Made by a program: the position numbers and the translations under genes | Assembly: GCF_030704535.1 (NCBI RefSeq) | Contig: NC_081813.1 | Span: 1,520,501 to 1,584,500, forward strand | Reading direction: 5' to 3' | DNA length: 64,000 bases | Origin: Vitis vinifera | Taxonomy: Eukaryota; Streptophyta; Magnoliopsida; Vitales; Vitaceae | The notes under the pieces: generated by a model | The model's database searches: none | Seen by the model: the letters and a program-made list of their open reading frames with translations, nothing else | Told to the model about the DNA's origin: nothing | Part shown: in pieces, positions 36,082 to 46,965 of the stretch | Layout of the letters: each line of letters starts with the position of its first letter | How positions within the stretch are numbered: position 1 is the stretch's first letter

Positions 36082-36310
36082 AGGTTATATTTGGTTTCCA
36101 AAAAATATCAAAAAATATATATTAAGAAAAATGATTTTCTCATATTTAATTTAAAGGTATAAAATATAAAAAAAATCAAATATAATTAAAAGTAGTTAAA
36201 AAAATTTATATTTTAAAATTATTTTCACTTTTTTTTTCTTATATTTTTCTTTCTATTTTCTTTTCCTCGTATTTTTTTTTTCTTAATTTTTTCGAAACCA
36301 AACATAACCT
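36082..36310. mobile_element. MITE, about 229 bp, with TATATTTGGTTT-type ends
   Basis: The left end AGGTTATATTTGGTTTCCAA pairs with the right end, whose reverse complement is AGGTTATGTTTGGTTTCGAA. The interior is AT-rich with CAAATATAATTAAAA. The same interior and ends (CTATGTTTGGTTCC) occur at 46170-46460, 51003-51800 and 57440-57660. No clear target duplication was recognised. Confidence 0.65.
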
Positions 36311-36769
36311 AATAATAATGATGTTATAAAAATGAAAAAAAAAATTATTTGTATTTTAAATGATGGAATATAATTATTATTGTTAATATTTATATTGCTT
36401 TTGGGATTGGGATTTGCTATAGTATAAAGGCACGTTCAAACTTAATTAAATGGAAATCATTAAACAATTTAATACTATGATTGCAAAAGTGACAACGTTT
36501 TGTGCGTGGTGACTGGTGAGGGCACGATGCTAACACTTTTTACCAAGTCTGCTGTCTGCCCAATGACACGCTTTGTCTGATGAGCCCCATGAACCCTTTC
36601 AAATGGTTGTGTGCATCATGCTTCATTATCATCCATTTCAATCTAATTTTTTCCAGACCTGTTTCACGTAATTGTAACTTTTTTTTTTTCATTAATTTAT
36701 TTTATTCATTATTATATTAAAAAAATCATTTTCTGAAACCAAAAAATAATATTTAATCACAATAGAAAT

Positions 36770-37830
36770 TTTCTGACACTATATAAATATGAGATTTTCT
36801 TAATCTTGAAAAAACATTTTGAAGTCGTAAAAACTCATTTCGATTTAGAGCGGATGATATTTACACAATTGACCTTGGTATGAGGGTTTGTTTGATATCG
36901 TGAAGGGTGTCTGATATTTACATGATTAGGTATAAGTTATTACATATTAAAAAAAATCAAATTAAAATAATTCTTAAACCTTTATATCTTAAGTGTTTTC
37001 CTATTGCATGAATGTTTTTATATCATTTAAAGAGAAGCTTTGGACACTTAAAATAATTTTATTCTAAGTTTAATTAGAATTTAAAACTAAAGTCAATGCC
37101 AGTAACTTAAAAAAGAGAATTAATGCTCACATTTTATTAAATTTAAAACAATTTATGTGATACCCATGAGGAAAAAAGTTTTTAACGTTATATAAATATT
37201 GATTATTTTTAATTAAGTATACATGTTTTAAAATGGGAATTTATTTCACCTCGTGAGGGGTATTTATCTGTTTGGTCTCGTAATCTTATAGGATACAACG
37301 AGAAGGGAGAAAATTTATAACACTATAGAGTTGTAATTTACATGAACTTTTTTTTATCATTTAAATAGAAGCTTTGGGTATTTAAAATAATTTTTATTCT
37401 TAGCTTTAATTGGAATTTAAAACTAAAGTCAATGTTTATAACTTGAAAAAGAGAATTAATGCTCATATTTCATTAAATATAAAACAATTTCGGTGATATG
37501 CCAATTAATGCTATATAAATATGAATTTTTTTTAATTAAATAGATGTGCTTTAGAGTTGTAAGAGTTTGTTTAATCTTGTGAAAGGTGTGTATCCACTTA
37601 GTCCCGTATGGACATAACGAGGAAAGAGAAAGTTTTTAACACTATATAAATATGAATCTTTCTTAATTTTATAAACTCATTTTAAAGTTGTGAGCACCCC
37701 TTTAAATTCAAAACGGATAATTTCTACACAATTTTAAGCTCAAAACATATAATATCTACATAATTAGGTACAAATCGATATCCCATTTAAAAATTAATTT
37801 TCAATTTAAAATCTTTATTTACGACAAGAT
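36770..37830. mobile_element. Cluster of decayed TRIM-like LTR fragments
   Basis: Several degenerate segments carry the same words as 26032-26300: ATATTTACA(C/T)(A/G)ATT, GTTTG(G/A)TCTCGTA, GGATACAACGAGAAGG and AGTCCCGTATGGACATAACG. Two of the segments lie in a tandem duplication (37021-37670). All are old and broken. Confidence 0.5.
37021..37670. repeat. Tandem duplication, about 335-bp unit
   Basis: The unit starting TATCATTTAAAGAGAAGCTT (37021) recurs as TATCATTTAAATAGAAGCTT (37355). Similarity continues through TTTAAAACTAAAGTCAATG, AGAGAATTAATGCTCA and the CAACGAG/ATAACGAG region to AACACTATA. Divergence by substitutions and small indels shows it is not recent. Confidence 0.8.
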
Positions 37831-39350
37831 ATATCGTACGAATATTAGACGTCTAAACGTTAATCATGCTTATATTTTCTTTAAACTCATCCAATGGGTT
37901 CTAAATCCGAAGACTAAACACATTTAACCCATGAACAGGATCAATGGGCCCATTAACCAAACAAATCATATGAATATAAAGACAACCAAATCTTGGACTC
38001 AATCCTAGGCTAATCAATCATACTAAATGAAAAAACTTAATCCCATCTTGCGCCGAAATTTAAGTGGGTCAAACGTTCTTCTTTTAAACTCGTCCAATGG
38101 TACCAAATACCACACGCTTTGTAACAGAGGGGCTAAGGACATTGAACCCATATTGAATAAGGTCAATGGGCCCATGAAATGAAAATTTCAGCTCACATTT
38201 TTCGTGACACGGCTTGGTAAGTAGGGGGCAATTGACCCAAAAGCACCACAATCGAGGAGCCGAATCACTACCAAAAGTGTAAATGGTGTGTGCGTGTAGG
38301 GTGTCAAGTTAGCATGATTTTTTGTGTGTGGTGTGGGTCAAGAAAACACACTCCAATTGAGTTTGGTGTTACTTGCCGTCGTTCCTTTTCCCATTCATGC
38401 TCTTTCAATTCTTGTGAGAAACATATGCCCAAATGGGTTGTTTCCTTGTGTGTGGTTCTTATGATCCTCTGACGTTTTCATGACATTTTTTCTTCTGTAG
38501 GTTTGTGTAAATTTGAATGTTTATTAGGATTGTAATTTAGTTCGGTTTGGTTAGATTTTCGTACGCCTTGAATGTAACCCATCTTTATTGTTTTAACACC
38601 TGAGTTAAGTTCTTGGGTTGGTTGGATTGAATGGGTTATAGAAGTTTAGATTTGGTTGAAAATATTAAAATATAATAATAAAGAAAATGGATTTATTTTT
38701 TTAGAAAATAAAATAGTGTATGATATAATTAAATTTAATATAGTTTTTAAATTACTTGAAAATATGTAAATTGAATATTGTTATATATGATAATATAAAT
38801 TACAGATATTATAAATATTAAATCATGTCAAATTAAGCTTGAGTTATTCAAATTCTTTATTCAATTCTAACTTGAGCTAAGTTCAGGTTGAGAAAATTCA
38901 ATCTGAATATTAAAAATATTTGTTCAAATTCTTCTAGAATTGGATTTCACTTAGGTTTACTCAATCTACCCAACTTGTATCCTTATGAAGCAAATGAGAA
39001 AAGGGTTTGATTAGTTTTACAAACAATAATTTTTTTAAATGGTACAAAATTATTAAAATTTTAACTATTTTAGTTTCATGAATATATTAAGTAAAAATAA
39101 AATAAAATTGGTGTTTGATTCATTATGAATAATTTGAAAGAAAATAAAATATAATTAAAATTAGTAAAATTTTATATATTTTTAAATTATTAAATCTATA
39201 TATACATTATAAAAGAGGAAAAAATTGAAATAAATTTAAATATATATATATAAATAATTTATTAACTTTATATATATTTTTTATTTTCTTTTACCTTTCT
39301 TTTCCTTCTTATTTGCTAATCATTTTCTTTTTGGTAGCATTTTCACTTTG
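37831..39350. other. Intergenic DNA without a supported gene
   Basis: Mixed sequence with a slightly GC-richer patch at 38030-38480. A short frame at 38290-38472 has no domain or splice partner. The rest is AT-rich. Confidence 0.45.
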
Positions 39351-40920
39351 GGGGTGTTTGGTACACGGGAATAAGGAGTGGGAATAGACATCTCATTCCT
39401 TTTCTTCCTTATTCCTATGTTTGGATAAATGTTAAGAAGGCGGAAATAAAATAAAAAATTATTCCGGCAGAAATCAAATCCAACTTATGAGTCGGATTTG
39501 CATTCATTAAAAGTAGGTGGTGTTCTAATTCATTAAACATATTTGATAATATAAAATAACCTAAATTACTATTTTACCCTCTTATCTTGTTCTTCAAACC
39601 CGATGTTTATCTTCTTTGTAAAGGTAGAGATTCATTCATCATCCACTTCTTATCTTCTTTGCAAAGCTAGAGACCCACTCATCATCCAATTCTCTGCAAC
39701 AAGTGATTCTTCCAAATTGAATCAATTAAACCTTCCATTTCTAATTTATAGGGTTTTGGATGTTCATTTTGATTGTTGAATCTAGGATTCGTCATTGTTT
39801 GTTGCAACTAGGTTCTGAAAACTCTCTTCTACATCTTCGATCAGGTTTACCTTATTTTCTCTTTCTTCTTCTACTTCTTTATATGTGTTTCTTCTTCTCT
39901 ATAAATCGATTAATTTTTTTTTTTATTAATTTATGTTTGAAATCTTTGATGTTTCTTTATCTTGTATTAATGGAAACTGAAGAGAAAAATTGAAATGGTT
40001 GGAAAAAGATTTTTCGATTTCACGTGTTTACAATATTGAAAATTTTTAATGGTTAGAAAAAAAAATAAAAAGAAAAAAAACAAACAAAAACAAAACTTTT
40101 GGTTTTTTTTCCCCTTTGTTTATTATTATCGGCGTCTTCCTTATATTGAGAACTAGAATGAAGTTTGTGTTTTTTTATTTCCTTTTTTGCAAATAAGAAA
40201 TAAGTATTTGGTAGCTTTGACAATTTATATGTTCTTATATTTTTTTTTTCTTTTTTTTTTCTTAGTAAAATATAATTCTATAGCTTTTTTTGCATGACAA
40301 ATTATTTAAAATTTTGATAAAAAAAACGAATATTTAAAATTTTTTAAGGTTATGGATTTTATCGGATATGATAGTTGTTGAAAATTAGAATAAATTTGAA
40401 TTCTTTTATTTCCTCTTTTGAAAATAGGAAAAACATTTGATAGCTTTGAGAATTTAAATATTCTAATAAATAATTTTTTTTTTGAAAAACATAATTTTAT
40501 AACTACTTAAGCATGACAAATTATTCAAATTTTTAATAAAAATAATAATTGAATATTTGTGCATTAGGGTTATACGATTTTTTATGGTTAATTTTTTATT
40601 TATTGAGTATATATATATTTTTTAGTCTTATTATTTAATAACAAAAAACCTCTCAAATTTTATTTTTTTAAAATAAAAGTAAAAATAAAAAAATATTTTA
40701 AATTATATGTAAGGATATTATTGTAAATTTATTTCTTTTTCATTTCCATTCCTATTATTATCAAACATTGGAATGGAAACAAATAATCATTCCAATATTG
40801 CATTCCTAAGTTCATCCAAATGCTAGAAATTGATTCATCAAATTCATTTCATTCCACTAAGAAAAAGGAAAGGAAACAAAATATTATTTCCATTCCCTAT
40901 TCCGACATACCAAACACCCC
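39351..40920. mobile_element. Non-autonomous PIF/Harbinger-like element, about 1.57 kb
   Basis: The left terminus GGGGTGTTTGGTACACGGGA and the right terminus, whose reverse complement is GGGGTGTTTGGTATGTCGGA, form a terminal inverted repeat. The flanking GAATAAGG/GAATAGGGAATGGAA sequence is also partly inverted. GGGGTGTTTGG-type ends are typical of Tourist/Harbinger DNA transposons. Flanking triplets TTG and TTA give only an imperfect three-base duplication. No transposase is visible; the largest frame (39760-39993) is hydrophobic and unrecognised. Confidence 0.7.
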
Positions 40921-41390
40921 TTAAAGTGTTATTTCCGATATTTTCTATTTAAAATATTTTTAATATAATCCCTTATAAAACATTTCTCTAAAAAATATTA
41001 TTAGTGTTTTTGTTAATTTTTAGAAATTTTTTCTAAATTTTATGAAATAAATTTTTTTATTTATAAAAAAAAATACTTTTAAGATTAAAAATACTTCTTT
41101 GAATCACCGTCAAAACTTGAAGAAGTTACTAACCATCGAAATTATTTTATCATATATGTATATTAGATATCCCTAAAAAATTTCCTAATTTTTTTCCCAG
41201 AATTCTTGACAAAATTCTACAGTGGAAAATGTGACAAGTGTGAAAATGTGAATTCCATGGCTAAAACACCCAAATGATTATGTTTTAATTTCTTTTCATA
41301 ACCCCTCTCATGTGTCCTTAATCGCGGCCTCCATTCTCTCTCGTTCTCCGATTCAAACCACAAACCCACAAAATTTCCCAGGAGTTTCCC
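40921..41390 (+). promoter_or_regulatory. Upstream region of the small charged-protein gene
   Basis: AT-rich, becoming GC-richer in the last 150 bases (CTCTCTCGTTCTCCG), as expected for a 5' UTR. No TATA box could be fixed. Confidence 0.35.
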
Positions 41391-42706
41391 ATGGCAAACA
41401 CAAATCCTGACCACACTGATTCTCCTTTAGGTATGTTTTCTTCAACCCCTTTCCATATTTTTCATGATTTTCACGGAGAAGAATTCCATTTTCACCATAT
41501 AATTTAACTATTTGATAATATTTACTAATTGTCGATTCTTTCGGGATATTTTGAAATCTGTGTAAGAGAAAATTGGAATTGTCGATGGGTCAACGCCCTT
41601 TTGGGTGAATCTCGCTTACTGCTAAAGATTATTGCTTGGGCCTGTGAATCATTGTGAGAAGAAAGAAAATTTTCATATTGTTGGTGGGTCAGTCAAATCC
41701 CTTTTTGGGGTGGATTGGTGAAGACTGTGTTAGGGTTTTTTGAGGTATTCAGAAAGTGTATCATTGGGTATTAATCACTGAAAAAAAAAATGTGATTTTG
41801 TTGATGGGTTTTATGCAAAATAATCTCAGTTATTGGCAAAGATTGTCTTTTGGGTTCTGTAGGGTATTCAGAAAATGGACCAGTTGAGTTTTAATCTCTG
41901 AAAATAGTTTAATTTTGTTGATGGGGTTTATCTAAAATTGGTCTTTTGATTCCTAAAAGAAGTGGTCATCCAAATCACTAACTAGTGATTTCCCTGTCCT
42001 GATGGTTATGAAATTCTAATGAATTATGACTCTCCTTTATGTTAATTCATGACACTTTCCCAAGTTTGAAGCAATCCATTTGGTTGCCAAGAAAAGGAAG
42101 GATAAAAGGAAAGATGAAGTTAAAAATCTGTGCAATAGTAGATTTTCAGGTGTTTGGAACCTAAGAAACAAAGAACTTACTCAGATGCACCTATTATGAC
42201 TGAAATTTTCTTCCATATTTTCCTCATTCCATGACTTAACTCTTGAAATCCTTGAGTCGGTTGTTAAACTAAGCATACGGAATGGGAGATATAACTCAAT
42301 TATGGAGACCTTGAATCAGGAGTTGATTTTGGCTACATGAATCTTTGACGAAACAAATCATATCCCAAAAATTTTATGTTCCCCATGAGCACATTGTTCT
42401 TTAATGAATGTTTGACAATGAAACAGTAGAATCTTGCTGATGTTTTCTTGTTCAATTTTGGAAGAAAAAGGCGTAAAAGAACCAAATTTAATCGAAAGAG
42501 CTAAGGAAGAGATCAAGGCAGTAATTAGTTCACCTCGCCATGACAAGGAAACGCATGGCACGAGTGATGACATTGATGAGGACACTCCAATAGATGAAGT
42601 GAAAGGCCCGAGCGTGTTTGAACGAGTGAAGGAAGAGGTCGAGGCAATAGTTGAAGCAATTCATCCTAAGAAAGAATCTAGAAAGCACAAATCATCCTCA
42701 GAGTAA
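41391..42706 (+). CDS. Small charged protein with duplicated ERxKEE motif, function unknown
   Basis: Exon 1 (41391-41430) encodes MANTNPDHTDSPL plus one base and ends at AG|GTATG. Exon 2 (42465-42706) follows a pyrimidine-rich TTTTCTTGTTCAATTTTGGAAG acceptor context at 42443-42464 and joins in frame, giving 93 residues. Two similar helical blocks are visible: KEPNLIERAKEEIKAVI and KGPSVFERVKEEVEAIVEAI. A central acidic linker (DDIDEDTPIDEV) separates them and a basic tail (KKESRKHKSSSE) follows. No signal peptide, membrane segment or cysteine is present. The repeated block looks like two amphipathic helices, suggesting a binding protein or a small chaperone-like role, but that is a guess. I do not know a named family. 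The exon-2 start rests on splice logic. Confidence 0.7.
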
Positions 42707-44660
42707 GAAAGTGGATTTGAGAAAACCCTCCATTCTTGGGATTCAATAGAAGAAGCTAATCCTGAACTTTGGATGGTGTTTAACTGCTTTGATATGTATG
42801 TTTTCCTTGCTCTGCAAATCTAACTACTGGGATCTAATGGAACATATTGTAGATTGATAAAATTGAACCTTCCTTCCTTTCATGTGCCAAAACTTCTGTG
42901 AGGGAGGAATTTATATTCGATGATTCTGCATGTTCTTTGTAACAGGCTTATAATCCACTGAACAGGTTATTTGGCTTTAATGTTTGTAAGAAAGTGTTTG
43001 ATTTTGGTCTAAATTCTCAACTATGATGTCAAAGTAATTGGCTGTGAATCTTAGGTTATGTGCTAAGATGTATTGTGGGAAAGCTAAGATCTCTAGAATT
43101 TTTTTGCTTGAATGTGTTATAAACTGAGAAGAACGTGGTTATATACTTGGCTGCAAGTGTGAATTTTAGCTCTTGAGGTGGTCTTTCATCAAACTCTGTT
43201 AGCAAGGGGGTGTTGATCTTCAGATACCAAAAAAACAGTAAAAGAGTCTTTGGAATTTGCCACATGTATACTTTTGTGGTAAAAACATTGTGATATTCAT
43301 GGGCCATGGCCAGTACTAGGCAAAAGAGTCAATGGGGAAGAACAGGGCTCAATGAATTCTTCTGTGCATCTCTGTGTGCAGAGTGAGGAGAGTACTGCCC
43401 AGTGAATAATCAAATCAGTGTCACACTCAAAACATCAATGAGAAATTCCCAAACCACAGCAGTGACCATCTCAGTCTAAGAAAGAACACTTAGTGCTTAT
43501 AATTGGTTATCATTTGCTTCCATTTCACATCTGCTGATGATGTTTTATTAACCTTGTAATCACATCTCTCAGCTCACAAACTCCGCCATTTAGAATGAGA
43601 TATTCCCTTTATGCACATTCCAAATTAACCATTAGTACATTACACCACTGCCTACTACCTACACTCACCAGCTAGAGAGAGAAGGTGGAGAGAGAGAGAG
43701 AGAGTATGATGCAATCAAGATTTCCATTTTCAAGGCTTGCTTCCCAGGTTTACCTTCACAGGTCACACCAGAAAAAAGAACAATATATAATAGGTTTTTA
43801 GCTTATACATTTCACAGATTTTCATGCTTACTTGTTTGGTTTCCATCAAATAAATGGTGTTAGTATGTGGGTGGAATCTATTACTCCTGATGGTAAGAGA
43901 TGCTTCACTTAAGAGATGTAAAAGGAATATCCATGATCAAGTACAAATCCTGATCTTTAATTTTCATTTGGGTGATGATCCAAACGAATGGCTCAGATTG
44001 GATGAAGTACACCAACCTCTGTGTTCCCCACCTAACAGATAAAGTTGACTCCAAGTATGTTATTTATTATCTTATTTAACTAACTCCATTAATCTTCTTG
44101 CAGTGCAGACATTGATGCTTTTTCCTGTTTAAATAAATGTGTCTCTGCCACTGGATTTTTTCTTCCTTTTATAGGAATCAAACTATCAGAAAAAAAGGCT
44201 CTGCAGTCTAGGCAGCTAGAGATTTCTCCCAAATTCCAGAGATATATAGGGTGTATAGCAGGTTTCTCAGACCCCAAAAAAGGAGCTGTTATACTGGGCT
44301 CATGGACCACCTCAAATAGTAATATTTTAGACTGATTTGAGAGAGAGAGAGGGTAGAGAGTGGGGGTGGCTTGTGTTGAAAGGTAAGAAATCAAGGTAAG
44401 GAGGGAGGAGGACAGAGAAAATAGATTAACCGTAAGGTTTTTTCAAGTGAGTTGTCAAATGGGAAGGAAACTGGAATCCCTTGTCTGTGAAGCAAAATCT
44501 CTCTAGCTAGTAATGCAAGATCAGAGAAACTAAGAGAAACCCAAGAAATTTTAGAGGTTGTGCCTTGCTTTTTGGGAAATGGGAATGTGTTTTGGTAGCT
44601 CTCTCCTGGCTCTTCTTATACCCAGTAATCATGCATGATGGCCTCTAAAGTGTGAATGAT

Positions 44661-44666
<6 letters not shown>
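42707..44666 (+). other. 3' UTR of the small-protein gene and upstream region of the EPFL gene
   Basis: The first ~250 bases are probably 3' UTR. A GAGA tract lies at about 43690-43705. No frame has convincing gene structure. The last kilobase presumably holds the EPFL promoter. Confidence 0.45.
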
Positions 44667-44710
<44 letters not shown>

Positions 44711-44730
44711 CGCTCGCTCTCTCAGCAATC
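44667..44730 (+). repeat. (CT)n microsatellite in the EPFL 5' leader
   Basis: Long CT run followed by CGCT units, ending about 40 bases before the EPFL start codon. Confidence 0.95.
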
Positions 44731-44766
44731 ATAATCACCATCATCATTTGAACCTCTGAAGAAACC

Positions 44767-45546
44767 ATGAAGAGGAGGTCACTTTGTTGTTTTGTAATGA
44801 TAGTTCTTCATATGGTGAATTTGGTTTCTGCAACAAGCAGGGCTTTGGCACCAGGTATCTCTTTTTTCTAACACCAACATTAGAAGTTCCCTTGTTTTTT
44901 CTTTGATCCCATGATATGCTCAAGCACCCAAGTAAATGTTTTCCCCTGTCATTTCAACTAAATCTCCATTCTTTTCACTTCTGCAACACACCCACATTGG
45001 AGTTTTTTACTCTCCCTTGATGCTTTCAATTTCTGTCCAAGATCTTCAAACTTTTTTTTATTTGATCATATGATATGTCGAAGGACCCAAGTAAATGTTT
45101 TCCTCCCTCATTTCAACTAAATCTCCATTCTTTTCACTTCTGCAACACCTCACATTGGAGTTTTTACTCTCACTTGATGCTTCCAATTTCTGTCCAAAAG
45201 CTTCCTTTTTGAACTTTAGCTTTACCTTCTTAAAACTTTTTGCTGCAACCCATTTGCTGGGTCATCACTCTCCAGAGTTTCAGACCCTTTTTTGCCTTGA
45301 AATTGCTTCTCCTACTCAGCTTATCATTATAGTCTCTCAGTGAAAAGCCTCTTCTTAACTCCTTCCAGGTTTTCCAGCTGTTCTGCTTCCAACTTTTAGC
45401 CACCCTTTTTCCTGAAAAGCTTTTTACCCCCCTGCTGATTTTTTTTTTCTTTCCAGCTTTTCAATGTCTCTGTACTAACCCTTCACTTGTTTTGACAGCC
45501 ACAGGCCCAAGTCCCCAGCCCTTCCAATTTACCCTGAGTAGCTCAA

Positions 45547-45639
<93 letters not shown>

Positions 45640-45904
45640 ATATATTTCTCTCTGTTGATATATTATGCTTCTTCAGGGTGTCAAAGGCATGGAAGGAGAG
45701 GGAGAGATGAGTGCAGAAGCGTACTACAAGGGGCAGAGCAAAATAGGGTCAAGGCCACCAAGCTGTGAGAACAAGTGCTATGGATGCACCCCATGTGAAG
45801 CCATTCAAGTGCCCACAACCACCAACCATCTGGGTGTCCAGTATGCCAACTATGAGCCTGAGGGCTGGAAATGCAAGTGTGGACCCTCCTTCTACAGCCC
45901 ATGA
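44767..45904 (+). CDS. Secreted EPF-like (EPFL) cysteine-rich signalling peptide
   Basis: Three exons (44767-44854, 45499-45551, 45677-45904) encode a 122-residue precursor. An N-terminal signal peptide (MKRRSLCCFVMIVLHMVNLV, cleavage near residue 22) precedes a variable propeptide. The mature C-terminal domain starts near KIGSRPPSC and has six cysteines at 77, 81, 84, 87, 113 and 115 (C-x3-C-x2-C-x2-C-x25-C-x-C). It ends GWKCKCGPSFYSP. This matches the EPIDERMAL PATTERNING FACTOR-LIKE family, nearest to EPFL1/EPFL2/EPFL3 in the CEAIQVP and NYEPEGWKCKCG words. EPFL peptides act in the apoplast through ERECTA-family receptors to control stomatal and organ patterning. Intron 1 carries a 159-bp tandem duplication. 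Intron 2 (125 bp) is mostly microsatellite. Confidence 0.92.
44902..45205 (+). repeat. 159-bp tandem duplication in EPFL intron 1
   Basis: TTTGATCCCATGATATGCTC (44902) and TTTGATCATATGATATGTCG (45061) start two long similar copies. Both include CCCAAGTAAATGTTTTCC, CATTTCAACTAAATCTCCAT and TCTTTTCACTTCTGCAACAC. A few substitutions separate them. Confidence 0.9.
45553..45632 (+). repeat. (CT)n(TA)n compound microsatellite filling EPFL intron 2
   Basis: CT repeats begin at the splice donor itself (CAG|GTCTCTCT) and pass into a TA run, together covering about two thirds of the 125-bp intron. Confidence 0.95.
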
Positions 45905-46965
45905 CCATCCTCTTGCTCTCTGTACAAACACTCATATTCAATATTCATCTCCAATGATTATGATATTAGGGCAGAGTTAAATATATGGTTTTGATGAACG
46001 AATATGTCTTTTGGGTGCCTATTGTGAAGAATTGGATCACTTTTCATCATGCAAAATCTTGAACCTCATGAATGAATCCACTTCTTATTTCTAATTAGTA
46101 GTCCACCTGATGTACATTATCCATCTAATTTCAACCATAGAAGACCTTAGAATTGGTTTATTTTTTTCTTGGACTATGTTCGGTTTCGAAAAGTATTAAG
46201 AAAAGAAAAAAAATCTTATTAAGGAAAGAAAAAAAATATGAAGAAAAATGGTTTTCTCGTTTACTTTCACCCTTGAAAATATATATAAAAAAAAAAAAAT
46301 CAAATATAATTAAAATTTATCAAAAAAAATTTATATATTTTTAAATTATTTAATTTTTATATAATAGAATGAAATAAATAAAATGAATTAGAAAAAATAT
46401 AAAAAAAATAATTTATTAAATTTAAACTATTTTTCATTTTCTTTCAATGTTTCTTTTCCAAGCCTTAGTGAATTAAGTCTTGTTTGATAGACAAGAAGCT
46501 TGTTTATCCATTTGTGAATAAAATAAATTGTTTGGATATTAATTAAACTCTTAAAATTAATTAAAATTTTTAAATATTATTAATTAAATTTTATATATAG
46601 TAAAATACAATTATCTAATTAAAATTATTAAATACTCAATTCAATATCGATTTTCAACTATCATAGTAGTTGTACAAGATTTTTGTGCTTTTCAATCCAC
46701 ATGGCTAAAAATGTTTTGTCTTGAGATACATATGGTTGGCCCATTTTTAACATTATTTTTGCCCATTTAACATATAGTGGATCAAATTGCAGCCCAATCA
46801 GTCATGGGTTGGGCTCTAATACGTGGGCTTCTTCTGAATGGACCAGTCCTTGACTCTTACGAAATGACCAAATTGCCCTTCTTCTTTCACCATAAAGGCT
46901 ACCAACTCCAATTCATCTTTTTCTGAAATCAACCGCGATCGAAGCTGAGAGTCGCATTTGGATCA
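45905..46965. other. EPFL 3' UTR, repeat patch and coatomer zeta upstream region
   Basis: After the EPFL 3' UTR, 46170-46460 has the interior words (CAAATATAATTAAAATTTAT) of the MITE family described at 36082-36310. The last ~180 bases before 46966 include ATACGTGGGCTT and become GC-richer, consistent with the coatomer promoter and 5' UTR. Confidence 0.45.

Noticed and set aside
44089-44394. 101-codon minus-strand frame upstream of the EPFL gene
   Set aside because: No homology recognised, composition like the flanks, and located in the presumed promoter.
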